Shown: in pieces, positions 41,531 to 49,363 of the stretch
Numbering within the stretch: position 1 is the stretch's first letter
Layout: every line of letters starts with the position of its first letter
DNA from: an uncultured Eubacteriales bacterium
GTDB lineage: Bacteria > Bacillota > Clostridia > Christensenellales > Borkfalkiaceae
Assembly (NCBI GenBank): GCA_900540805.1
Contig: UQHL01000001.1
Coordinates: 372,001-436,000, forward strand
DNA length: 64,000 nt
Reading direction: 5' to 3'
Notes under the pieces: generated by a model
The model's input: only the letters and a program-made list of their open reading frames with translations
Databases searched by the model: none
Told to the model about the DNA's origin: nothing
Translations under genes and position numbers: made by a program

Positions 41531-42719
41531 CAATCGCTTTCTCCTTAAATGTCAAAAGTTTATCCCGATAGTATTCGTACTGTTTTTGCCGCGCTTCGAT
41601 TTCGGCAGGGAGACCTTCGGAAAGGTCGTTGCACAGTTTATCAAAGCGGTCGAGTATGGCAACAATGCGTTTCTGTTCTTCAAGAGGGGGAACAGGGACT
41701 ATAACATTCCCTATTGCGCCTGTATTAAACTGTGGTTGTCCACCCGTAGATACAAGGTTGTTCGCTTGATCCCAATACAAAGAGGTTTTTGAGAAGTGCC
41801 AATAGAATCGATTCAATATTCTATTGCTACTTAATTCAATTTTAATTAAGAATGATGCGTATATTGCGGGCTCATTATTGTCAAAGTATAAAGTTTTTCC
41901 AAACGTTGCTCCTGTACGAGCCATTACCAAATCGCCCTTTTTTAATAAGTAACGACGGTTATTTTCAGATAAATTCAAAAACTTTTTATCCTGTTGCTTT
42001 AAGCGACCTGATTCATCTATGTCCGTTATCCTAATATAACGCACATTTCCACTATCTTTCGCTTTATCAGTAAAGCCGTATACAAACCTTGCTAAATCTT
42101 TTACTTTAATATAGGAAATTTGGTTACTTTGTGTAAGCAATTTATTGCAAAAATAGTTATACTGTTTTTTTCTTGCTGTAAGCTCTGCTGTAAGCTCTGC
42201 TGTAAGCTCTGCTGTAAGCTCTGTAAAATTGTCCAAAATACGGACAATTTCTCGTTGCACCTCAATCGGCGGCAGGGGAATTTTGAACTCTTCAGTAATT
42301 GCCAAGGATATTTGTGGTAAAGAGCCCCTCCCTGCTGCACATTCTTTAAAAAAATTTACCGAATTTTTAAAAACATAATACAAGTATTTTACTTCTACTT
42401 TATCATTGGCTGTGTATGCCCACATTTCATTTTTAAATGTAAATGGTTTCTCATAGTAAATGAAGTCAACAACGCCTCTTGATTGGACCAACACAGCAGG
42501 AACCTTGACAATATTAGCATTGGGGATGTCTTTTTCGTTTGCATTTATAACTGTTTTCCCACCTGCAAAGACCTTTATTGTTCCATTTCTATCCCCTATC
42601 TCTTTCATTTTCCCTGCGGTTATAGAAGTTCCTTTTAAACGTTTAAAACAATCTTTAACCTGTTTGCATTTCACTCCGTTCGGACAAAGTTTTTTTATCA
42701 GTTCTTTAAGTTGATTCAT
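41523..42719 (-). CDS. hsdS: Type I restriction-modification specificity subunit
   Basis: A 398-residue HsdS with two target-recognition domains (about 1-150 and 190-355), each followed by a conserved helical spacer (PLPPIEVQREIVRILDNF and VPVPPLEEQKRIVAILDRF, given here by their shared PPxExQxxIVxIL pattern). The central spacer carries TEL-TAEL-TAEL-TAEL-TA (residues 166-182), the same tetrapeptide whose copy number sets the recognition gap in EcoR124-type enzymes. The recognised bipartite sequence cannot be read from the protein. The gene lies between orfX (56 bp upstream) and orfY (8-nt overlap). Confidence 0.95.
   Translation of the reverse strand: MNQLKELIKKLCPNGVKCKQVKDCFKRLKGTSITAGKMKEIGDRNGTIKVFAGGKTVINANEKDIPNANIVKVPAVLVQSRGVVDFIYYEKPFTFKNEMWAYTANDKVEVKYLYYVFKNSVNFFKECAAGRGSLPQISLAITEEFKIPLPPIEVQREIVRILDNFTELTAELTAELTAELTARKKQYNYFCNKLLTQSNQISYIKVKDLARFVYGFTDKAKDSGNVRYIRITDIDESGRLKQQDKKFLNLSENNRRYLLKKGDLVMARTGATFGKTLYFDNNEPAIYASFLIKIELSSNRILNRFYWHFSKTSLYWDQANNLVSTGGQPQFNTGAIGNVIVPVPPLEEQKRIVAILDRFDKLCNDLSEGLPAEIEARQKQYEYYRDKLLTFKEKAIGG
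42175..42222. repeat. Four perfect 12-bp tandem repeats within hsdS
   Basis: GCTGTAAGCTCT is repeated exactly four times on the plus strand. On the coding strand it gives the Thr-Ala-Glu-Leu repeats of the central HsdS helix. Being a multiple of three, gain or loss of a unit keeps the frame and changes the distance between the two recognition domains. Confidence 0.95.
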
Positions 42720-42775
42720 TGATTATTCCTTTTACTCATTTTCCTTGTGGTTTCATTGTAATCACTACTTTCTGA

Positions 42776-43720
42776 TTATCCGATCTCGTTTTTTGAACTA
42801 ATATTATACATCGAAGATATTCTATTTACCGTTAGAGACCCAATTATGAAATCCCACGGCAATAATTTTAATAAGTATGGAATGCTATCTATTTTAATAA
42901 TCTCGAATTTTTTTACTGGATTACAATAGGAAGCCGCAAGCCCTTTTTGGTTTTCATCTCGCACAAAATCTGTATAGCAGTAAATAATATATTTGATTTT
43001 ATTTCTAAAACTATAAAAGTAGTTTAATAATTTTTTATCCCTACTCAAGCGATAGCACATGAAAGATTGTTGTTTACGTAAATCTCCATGGGACATCCCG
43101 TCGAGCCATTCCTCAAAAATATTTTCCAACATCGACAAAGCAAATTCGGTATTTTCTATCATTAAAATTCCTATTTCTTTGTTTCCGTTATATTTGTCCA
43201 AGCTTTCCAAATGATGAGTAAGGTTTTCTTTAACAGACTTTATAAAATAATCATGACTATGTTCAGGGTTTTGCATGGAAGAAGAACAAGAACGAACTTT
43301 TTCGAAACTTGGAGTTTTCTCACATTGATTTATAAATTCTTTCTGCGTTTGCTTTGTTTTTCTTTCAAAATCCTTTTCATTTATAATTTGTTGTGCGCCT
43401 TTTTTTGTTTCTAAAGAAGATGTTATTTGAAAATGTTCTATAAATCCATTGTCAAATACAAAATCCGGAAACTCACTGGGCTTTCTATTCGGTTCCCATT
43501 TTCGAAGAATATTTACAATCTCTTTAACGTCTTCTTGTGTCAGTCCAAATAAATATTCATATTTAATATTAGTATAAAAAAGATAATCCTGCAAAAATTG
43601 TTCTTCTGAAACCTCCGAATAAGCTTTTCCTTTAAGGTCTTTAATCAATTTTTTATTTTGATCATAAAAAACCGACATAATGATTGTATTAAGACACTCT
43701 TTTTCTCTTTGGCCTCTCAT
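42776..43720 (-). CDS. Unrecognised protein inside the type I restriction operon (orfX)
   Basis: A 314-residue soluble protein, AT-rich, with no membrane helix and no family that I can name. A segment at residues 81-100 reads PSEFPDFVFD followed by NGFIEHFQIT, with the spacing of a PD-(D/E)xK active site (Asp86, Glu95) but Gln98 at the usual Lys position. A nuclease fold is thus only a suggestion. The middle region is polar with many Lys/Glu/Gln and the C-terminal half has LLKLLPWDFIIG. The ATG lies 3 bp after the hsdM stop, with GAGG 8 nt upstream inside hsdM, so it is an integral operon member between hsdM and hsdS. Confidence 0.65.
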   Translation of the reverse strand: MRGQREKECLNTIIMSVFYDQNKKLIKDLKGKAYSEVSEEQFLQDYLFYTNIKYEYLFGLTQEDVKEIVNILRKWEPNRKPSEFPDFVFDNGFIEHFQITSSLETKKGAQQIINEKDFERKTKQTQKEFINQCEKTPSFEKVRSCSSSMQNPEHSHDYFIKSVKENLTHHLESLDKYNGNKEIGILMIENTEFALSMLENIFEEWLDGMSHGDLRKQQSFMCYRLSRDKKLLNYFYSFRNKIKYIIYCYTDFVRDENQKGLAASYCNPVKKFEIIKIDSIPYLLKLLPWDFIIGSLTVNRISSMYNISSKNEIG

Positions 43721-43723
43721 GAT

Positions 43724-45286
43724 TCAATCCTCAATCTCCCTGATAATCTTATCAATTTCTTCCCGCAATACCTGTTCGCGGGCGACGATTTGAGCAATCT
43801 TCCTGTTCAATTCCCCTATATCCACTTTTTCCCGCGTGTCTTTCTTTTCGACGTAAGTACTCACCGATAAGTTAAAATCGTTTTCGCCAATTACACTATT
43901 CGGTACGACTTTCGCGGTGTATTCCATGTCTTGACGCTCGGTAAACAGTCGCATGATGTTATCGATATTTTTATCGGTCAGTTTGTTGTTATTCGTTACT
44001 TTTACGCACTCCGCGCTTGCGTCGATAAACAGCACGTCATTGCTCGTTTTGGATTTTTTCAGTACCATAATGCAGGTGGCAATGCTTGTACCGAAGAACA
44101 AATTGCTGGGAAGCTGTATAATACAGTCGATGTAATTATTTTCGATCAGATACTTGCGAATTTTCTGTTCCGCGCCGCCGCGATAGAAAATACCGGGAAA
44201 ACATACGATTGCCGCGACGCCGCTGGTGGCAAGCCAAGAGAGCGCGTGCATGATAAACGCCATATCCGCATAGCTCTTTGGTGCGAGAATGCCGGCGGGG
44301 GAGAAACGGGGATCGTTGATGAGCAAAGGATCGTCGCTACCTTTCCATTTGGTGGAATAAGGCGGATTGCTGACGATGGCTTCAAAAGGTTCTTCATCCC
44401 AATGCTGGGGTTTCGTTAACGTATCCTCGTTGGCGATATTGAATTTGTCGTAATCGATGTCGTGTAAAAACATATTGATACGGCAAAGGTTATAAGTCGT
44501 TAAGTTGATTTCCTGTCCGAAAAAGCCTTGCCGCACGTTTTCTTTGCCGAGAATTTTGGCGAATTTCAACAACAGCGAACCGCTGCCGCAAGCCGGATCG
44601 TAGACCTTATTGACTTCGGTTTTGCCCACGACGGTGAGCTTTGTCAACAACTCGGAAACCTCCTGCGGGGTAAAGTATTCCCCGCCGCTTTTGCCCGCGT
44701 TCCCCGCATACATGCCCATCAAAAACTCATACGCGTCGCCGAACGCGTCTATCGTATTGTCCTTATACCCACCCAGCTTCATATCGCCGATGCTGTCGAG
44801 AAGCTTGACCAGTTTCTCGTTTCTTCTTTCCACCGTCGAACCGAGTTTATTGGAATTTACGTCAATGTCGTCGAACAAGCCCTTGAAATTTTCTTCGCTG
44901 TCGGTACCCTGCGCCGAACTTTCGATGGCTTTGAAGATCTTTTCCAGCGTTTCGTTCAGATCGGGATCGATTTTCGCTTTTTTGCGCACGTTTACGAATA
45001 GTTGACTCGGAAGAATGAAAAAACCCTTGGTTTTTACCATGTCCTCGCGTACCTGCTCGGCTGTCTCGTCCGAAATATCGGCGTAATGAAACGCGGCGTT
45101 GCCCGCTTCATATTCGCCCGTATTGATATAATCGGTTATGTTCTCGGAAATATAGCGATAGAACATGAAACCCAAAACATATTGTTTAAAGTCCCAACCG
45201 TCCACGCTTCCGCGCAAGTCGTTCGCTATGTTCCAAATCGCTTTATGCAGTTCTTCCCGTTCCTGTTCTTTGATTGAATTCGTCAC
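43724..45286 (-). CDS. hsdM: Type I restriction-modification adenine methyltransferase subunit
   Basis: A 520-residue N6-adenine methyltransferase. The SAM-binding motif DPACGSGSLLL lies near 230 and the catalytic NPPY near 307. The N-terminal helical HsdM domain (ELHKAIWNIANDLRGSVDGWDFKQYVLGFMFYR region, starting ELHKA at 12) is that of the EcoR124 family. Two HsdM with one HsdS protect host DNA. The start is GTG 45286, chosen because AAAGGAGT lies 6 nt upstream. It is the first gene of hsdM-orfX-hsdS-orfY-hsdR. Confidence 0.96.
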   Translation of the reverse strand: MTNSIKEQEREELHKAIWNIANDLRGSVDGWDFKQYVLGFMFYRYISENITDYINTGEYEAGNAAFHYADISDETAEQVREDMVKTKGFFILPSQLFVNVRKKAKIDPDLNETLEKIFKAIESSAQGTDSEENFKGLFDDIDVNSNKLGSTVERRNEKLVKLLDSIGDMKLGGYKDNTIDAFGDAYEFLMGMYAGNAGKSGGEYFTPQEVSELLTKLTVVGKTEVNKVYDPACGSGSLLLKFAKILGKENVRQGFFGQEINLTTYNLCRINMFLHDIDYDKFNIANEDTLTKPQHWDEEPFEAIVSNPPYSTKWKGSDDPLLINDPRFSPAGILAPKSYADMAFIMHALSWLATSGVAAIVCFPGIFYRGGAEQKIRKYLIENNYIDCIIQLPSNLFFGTSIATCIMVLKKSKTSNDVLFIDASAECVKVTNNNKLTDKNIDNIMRLFTERQDMEYTAKVVPNSVIGENDFNLSVSTYVEKKDTREKVDIGELNRKIAQIVAREQVLREEIDKIIREIED

Positions 45287-45331
45287 AAATGTACTCCTTT
45301 GAATTTATAGTGCATACGCCTGCATTTTCAT

Positions 45332-45352
45332 ATCGTGACGTTTTGTCACGAT
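45332..45352. promoter_or_regulatory. Perfect palindrome in the leader of the hsd operon
   Basis: ATCGTGAC and GTCACGAT flank GTTTT. It lies between the predicted transcription start and the hsdM ribosome binding site, with no U-tract on the hsd strand. It may be an operator for a control protein or an RNA hairpin affecting expression. On the plus strand a T-rich run follows, so a terminator for plus-strand transcription is an alternative. Confidence 0.45.
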
Positions 45353-45510
45353 CTTCTTTTTTCTCCGTAAAAGGTTATTTTATAGACATCCATATACTTT
45401 GGAACCTTATATAATGTGCCATTCCAGCACACCGTTTTCCTCAAAGTAAAAAGCCTCGTTTCCCACAAGTTTTTCCTCTCTACCGTCTATCCTTTCAGTC
45501 GTATATGTTT

Positions 45511-45539
45511 ATTATACCATTTCTTGCACTCCTTTTCAA
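45511..45539 (-). promoter_or_regulatory. Promoter of the hsd operon
   Basis: On the minus strand TTGAAA (45539-45534) and TATAAT (45516-45511), 17 bp apart. Confidence 0.72.
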
Positions 45540-45648
45540 GGCTTTTCTTGGATTATTTCAACTTTATTTATCCTTGCTCAAAGCCATAAGGACGTTTTAT
45601 TTTTTGACCTCTCTGTGGGATTTTTCCAAAGATACGAGTTTACTTTTT

Positions 45649-47032
45649 CACTAAAACCGAAGACTATGAGGTATTAAATACCATTTTTTTCGTAATTTTC
45701 GCTTTATTAAGAACCAATATGCTTTTTACTAACACTTCCGTATGTTATCTTGTTTTTACCAAGGAAGGTTTCATGACTTCTTGGAATAAACGATTTAAGG
45801 AGCACTTTTATGAAACAACGTTACACAGCGGAACAAATCCGCCAATGCTGTCTTGAATATCAAAACGGAAAATCCGTTTCCCTTCTTGTTCAAGAATTGC
45901 ATATCCCACGCAGTACCGTCTATGCTTGGCTGAAACGTTTTCGAGAAGAAACTCAGGCTAACAAAAAAGAAATCTCTTTAAAAACTTATCATCTTCTCGA
46001 AAATAAAGTCACGCGTATGGAAAACATCATCCAGGTATTACAGTCTGTATCTTGTACAGTCAATGATCCGCTGGAATTCAAATTAGAGGCTTTGGAAAGG
46101 TTATATGGACAATATAGTGTACATGTACTCTGCGATGCCCTTAAAGTTCCTCGCGGGACTTTTTATAACTATCTCCTTCGCAACAAACGAGACAATACTT
46201 GGTACGCCAAACGGCAAGAGGAGCTGCGGAGTAAGATTCAACAAATCTATGACGACCATCATCAAATCTTTGGTGCCGCTAAAGTTACTGCCCTTTTGAA
46301 AGAGCAAGGCGAGCGCGTCAGCGTGAAAATGGTTAGACGTTTGATGCAAGATATGGGACTAACCAGCATTCGCGTAGGGGCAAAGGACCTGTATGATAAA
46401 GAACAACGGCCCTATAAAAATCATTTGAAGCAACAGTTTGATACCTCACGTCCTAATGAAGTGTGGGTAAGCGATATTACATATTTCCGTTTCAATAATA
46501 AAAATTACTATATCTGTGCTATCATTGATTTATACGCCAGAACCGTCGTAGGGTACCGCGTCGGGATTAAAAACAGTACTCAGTTGGCAAAGAGTACCTT
46601 TAAGGTTGCCTATGAGAATAGAAAACCGAACGAACCGTTACTCTTCCATACAGACAGAGGTTCCAATTATCGCTCTAAGACCTTTTGCTCTTATCTGAAA
46701 TCTTTAAATATCAAACAGTCTTATTCCAGAGCGCATATCCCCTATGACAATTCCGTGATGGAGTCTTTCTTTGCCTCCCTTAAAAGAGAAGAGTTATACA
46801 GAACGAAATACCGCTCTGAAAATGAATTCAAAGCGGCGGTAGACAATTATATAATTTTTTATAACGAGCGCAGGCCTCACGCGAAGAACGGTTACAAGAC
46901 TCCCCGGAAAAAAGAAGAGGATTTCTTTAATAAACATGCGGCGTTGTTGGATAAGAGTGAATAGACAACGGAGTTCGGATACAGTTCTTTTCCTTTTTTC
47001 GGTTTCTGTTTTGAACTTTTTTGATTTTAGTG
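45649..47032 (+). mobile_element. IS3-family insertion sequence (ends tentative)
   Basis: The transposase gene is certain. The ends are proposed from an inverted match: CACTAAAACCGAAGA at 45649 and, read inward from 47032 on the other strand, CACTAAAATCAAAAA (12 of 15 bases). The resulting length of 1384 bp is normal for IS3 elements. The terminal dinucleotide is not the usual TG/CA and no clean target duplication was seen, so the boundaries could be off by a few bases or more. Confidence 0.5.
45810..46964 (+). CDS. IS3-family transposase (single reading frame)
   Basis: A 384-residue DDE transposase. Helix-turn-helix motif at residues 1-60 (SVSLLVQELHIPRSTVYAWLKR), a coiled segment, an HTH_21-like region, then the rve integrase core with Asp in WVSDIT (about 219), Asp in HTDRGS (about 281) and Glu in VMESFF (about 317), the D-35-E spacing of the family. 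Most IS3 elements make the enzyme by -1 frameshifting between two frames. Here helix-turn-helix and catalytic parts are in one frame, as in some subgroups. The gene looks intact and thus potentially active. Confidence 0.95.
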   Translation: MKQRYTAEQIRQCCLEYQNGKSVSLLVQELHIPRSTVYAWLKRFREETQANKKEISLKTYHLLENKVTRMENIIQVLQSVSCTVNDPLEFKLEALERLYGQYSVHVLCDALKVPRGTFYNYLLRNKRDNTWYAKRQEELRSKIQQIYDDHHQIFGAAKVTALLKEQGERVSVKMVRRLMQDMGLTSIRVGAKDLYDKEQRPYKNHLKQQFDTSRPNEVWVSDITYFRFNNKNYYICAIIDLYARTVVGYRVGIKNSTQLAKSTFKVAYENRKPNEPLLFHTDRGSNYRSKTFCSYLKSLNIKQSYSRAHIPYDNSVMESFFASLKREELYRTKYRSENEFKAAVDNYIIFYNERRPHAKNGYKTPRKKEEDFFNKHAALLDKSE

Positions 47033-47090
47033 TCTATATAAAAACGGAAAGAGCAATTGCTGAAAGCCTTTATTCATAAGGGATAAAAGA

Positions 47091-47141
47091 AAACACCTAT
47101 TGCCGTCTAAACCTCGCGGGTTCGGATCTTAATAGGTGTTT
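47091..47141 (-). terminator. Terminator after tRNA-Gly
   Basis: Arms AAACACCTATT and AATAGGTGTTT enclose a 29-nt loop that itself contains a small AACC/GGTT hairpin, followed on the minus strand by TCTTTT. It begins 4 bp after the tRNA 3' end. Confidence 0.7.
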
Positions 47142-47145
47142 CACA

Positions 47146-47220
47146 TGGAGCAGGTGACGAGAGTCGAACTCGCCGGAATCAGCTTGGGAAGCTGACGCCA
47201 TACCGCTAGGCGACACCTGC
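47146..47220 (-). tRNA. tRNA-Gly(CCC)
   Basis: On the minus strand the acceptor arms GCAGGTG and CACCTGC pair. The D arm follows, then the anticodon stem CAGC/GCTG with loop TTCCCAA (anticodon CCC) and a T arm with GGCGAGTTCGACTCTCGTC. The discriminator T and a genome-encoded CCA are present. It has its own consensus promoter and a following hairpin terminator. tRNA genes of this type are common insertion points, and the IS element and the restriction operon lie on its downstream side. Confidence 0.95.
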
Positions 47221-47234
47221 ATTCAAGTGTTTCT

Positions 47235-47263
47235 ATTATATGCTATCCGCGATAAAATGTCAA
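47235..47263 (-). promoter_or_regulatory. Consensus promoter of tRNA-Gly
   Basis: On the minus strand TTGACA (47263-47258) and TATAAT (47240-47235), 17 bp apart, 15 bp before the tRNA. Confidence 0.88.
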
Positions 47264-47297
47264 CACTTTTTAGGAAAAAACAAAAAAATTTCTGTCT

Positions 47298-48977
47298 TTA
47301 TTTTGTTTGCGAAGCTAAAAAATTATTGATTGCCGCACAAAGCGCGCGCACGGAAGCCGAGTTGCTGTCGTCGTGCACCCCCGCGCCCCAAAAGGACGTT
47401 CCGCCCGTCCCGATACTGAGGTAGGTGATCGCTTTTGAAGAGGTACCCTTGCCTTCGGACAGCGCATGCTGTTCGTAACCGTTCATCGTATAAGAAACGC
47501 CCAAATATTCCTGAAGAATATTCGAAACCGCGTCGAGACGGCCGTTGCCGTGCCCCGTAAGCTTTTTTGTAACACCTCTTTTTTTATCCGTCAGCAGCAC
47601 TTCCGCGTCTATGCCGTTGTTCTGCCGATAGTCCACCTCCGACATCGAAAAATATGCCTCGCTCCTCAAATACGTGTCGAGGAAAAGCTCGTAAAGCTCG
47701 GAGGCCTTCAATTCCTTATGCCCCTTATCCGAAACATTTTTGACGACTTGAGAAAAGGCTTCCTTCAGCCGCGCGGGAAGATGCAGCTCGTACTCGCTTT
47801 CGAGAATAAACGCCACGCCGCCCTTTCCCGACTGACTGTTGATGCGGATGACGTCCTTTTCATATTCTCTGCCGATATCCCTCGGATCGATAGGCAGGTA
47901 AGGAACGTTCCATACCGTCTCGGGATTTTTTTCCCGATAGCGCATACCCTTGGCGATAGCGTCCTGATGCGATCCCGCAAACGCGGCAAATACCATTTCC
48001 CCCGCGTAGGGTTGCCGGGCGGGAATCTTCATCCCGGTAAAATAAGAATACATGGCCGCCGTATAAGGCAGATTTTCAAAATTCAGCTTCGGATCCACCC
48101 CGTGTGAAAACAAATTGAGCGCCAGCGTCACGAGATCGACGTTGCCCGTGCGTTCGCCGTTGCCGAACAGCGTCCCTTCCACTCGCCCCGCGCCCGCGAG
48201 AAGCCCCGCCTCCGCAGCCGCGACGCCGCAGCCGCGGTCGTTATGCGGATGTACGGACAAAACCACGGCCTCGGGGTAAACGAGGTTCTTCCGCATAAAT
48301 TCCACCTGCTGGGCAAAGACGTGCGGAAGAGCGGTTTCCACCGTGGCGGGCAGATTGATGATTGCCTTTTTATCTGCAGACGGTTTCCATTCGTCCAATA
48401 CGGCGTTGCATACCTCCAATGCGAAATCGGGCTCCGCCGCCGTAAAGCTTTCGGGGGAATATTCGAGGCGAAATCTTCCTTTCTGATTTTTCGCAAGCTG
48501 GTTTATTAAACGCGCACCGTCGGTCGAGATTTTCTTCACCTCATCCCTGCCCCCATGGAACACCTGTTTCCTTTGGGCGGGAGACACCGAATTATAGACG
48601 TGCACGATTGCGTTTTTCGCCCCCGCGAGCGCGTCGAACGTGCGGCGGATGATCTTTTCCCGCGCCTGCGTCAGTACCTGAATCGTCACGTCGTCGGGGA
48701 TCATTTCTTCCTCGATCAGCTTCCGCACGAAAGCGAACTCCGTTTCCGAAGCCGCGGGGAAGCCCACTTCGATTTCTTTGAAGCCCAGCTCGGTGAGCAG
48801 ACGAAAAAATTCCACCTTCGTCGCCAGCGACATCGGTTCCACCAGTGCCTGATTGCCGTCCCGCAAATCCACGCTGCACCACACGGGCGCTTCGTCAAGC
48901 GCGTCCCGCGCCACCCAATCCCGACAGATCTCCTTCGGCAAAAAATACTGTTTCGCATATTTTCGGTAATTTTTCAT
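47298..48977 (-). CDS. leuA: 2-isopropylmalate synthase
   Basis: A 559-residue DRE-TIM enzyme that condenses acetyl-CoA with 2-oxoisovalerate in the first committed step of leucine synthesis. The N-terminal barrel shows SVDLRDGNQALVEPM with the catalytic Arg-Asp, and HPHNDRG (about 243) that binds the metal. The C-terminal 130 residues form the leucine-sensing allosteric domain. Length and the N-terminal extension (KNYRKYAKQYFLP) fit the long LeuA type (type II-like). AGGAGGG lies before ATG. No leuBCD gene is adjacent and no T-box or leader peptide is visible. Confidence 0.95.
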   Translation of the reverse strand: MKNYRKYAKQYFLPKEICRDWVARDALDEAPVWCSVDLRDGNQALVEPMSLATKVEFFRLLTELGFKEIEVGFPAASETEFAFVRKLIEEEMIPDDVTIQVLTQAREKIIRRTFDALAGAKNAIVHVYNSVSPAQRKQVFHGGRDEVKKISTDGARLINQLAKNQKGRFRLEYSPESFTAAEPDFALEVCNAVLDEWKPSADKKAIINLPATVETALPHVFAQQVEFMRKNLVYPEAVVLSVHPHNDRGCGVAAAEAGLLAGAGRVEGTLFGNGERTGNVDLVTLALNLFSHGVDPKLNFENLPYTAAMYSYFTGMKIPARQPYAGEMVFAAFAGSHQDAIAKGMRYREKNPETVWNVPYLPIDPRDIGREYEKDVIRINSQSGKGGVAFILESEYELHLPARLKEAFSQVVKNVSDKGHKELKASELYELFLDTYLRSEAYFSMSEVDYRQNNGIDAEVLLTDKKRGVTKKLTGHGNGRLDAVSNILQEYLGVSYTMNGYEQHALSEGKGTSSKAITYLSIGTGGTSFWGAGVHDDSNSASVRALCAAINNFLASQTK

Positions 48978-49045
48978 CCGACGCCCTCCTGAACAGTCTT
49001 TCCCGAAGCTTCCTTTCTTCTCCTCTTTCGGAAATAATTGTTTTT

Positions 49046-49074
49046 ATCATAGCACAAAATCCGCTAAAAATCAA
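49046..49074 (-). promoter_or_regulatory. Promoter of leuA
   Basis: On the minus strand TTGATT (49074-49069) and TATGAT (49051-49046), 17 bp apart, with a leader of about 60 nt. Confidence 0.65.
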
Positions 49075-49106
49075 GCCTTTGGGCGGTTTTCACAAAATTT
49101 GAACGC

Positions 49107-49144
49107 AAAAAAACGGAACAAATCGCTACCTGCGATCCGTTCCG
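49107..49144 (-). terminator. Terminator of the 28-residue peptide gene
   Basis: A two-step stem: outer CGGAAC (49114-49119) with GTTCCG (49139-49144), inner ATCGC with GCGAT, followed on the minus strand by seven U (49113-49107). It lies 34 bp after the peptide stop codon. Confidence 0.85.
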
Positions 49145-49177
49145 CCGTTATATATACGCCGTCTTTAATTTTTTCGC

Positions 49178-49264
49178 TTACGCAAAGACGAAGGCCAGCA
49201 CGCCGAGCGTGATCATCAAAAGACATCCCGCTAAAGTCAATACGATTGCAGTACCTTTCTTCAT
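49178..49264 (-). CDS. 28-residue hydrophobic peptide
   Basis: A tiny gene with a strong ribosome binding site (GGAGGGGT just before ATG 49264) and its own terminator. The product starts MKKGT and continues as one hydrophobic stretch to the end (…FVFA), long enough for a single membrane helix. LAGC at residues 11-14 looks like a lipobox, but the residues after the Cys are all hydrophobic, so a plain membrane peptide is more likely than a lipoprotein. No family recognised. It lies between leuA and a Fur-type repressor. Confidence 0.62.
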   Translation of the reverse strand: MKKGTAIVLTLAGCLLMITLGVLAFVFA

Positions 49265-49363
49265 ACCCCTCCGCCCCTTTCGCGCAATTTTAATCATTGT
49301 ATCATAAAAAAATGCATTTGTCAATAATTGTAACGGAAAAGTATGATTTTTATAAATAAACTT

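Larger units (their letters stand above)
45287..45648. other. Intergenic leader region of the restriction operon
   Basis: Holds the operon promoter and a palindrome, both listed separately, and no reading frame. The predicted leader from the promoter is about 215 nt long, unusually long for this window. Confidence 0.45.

Noticed and set aside
48978..49074. T-box or leader peptide upstream of leuA
   Set aside because: The predicted leader is about 60 nt, has no leucine codon run and no terminator/antiterminator pair.
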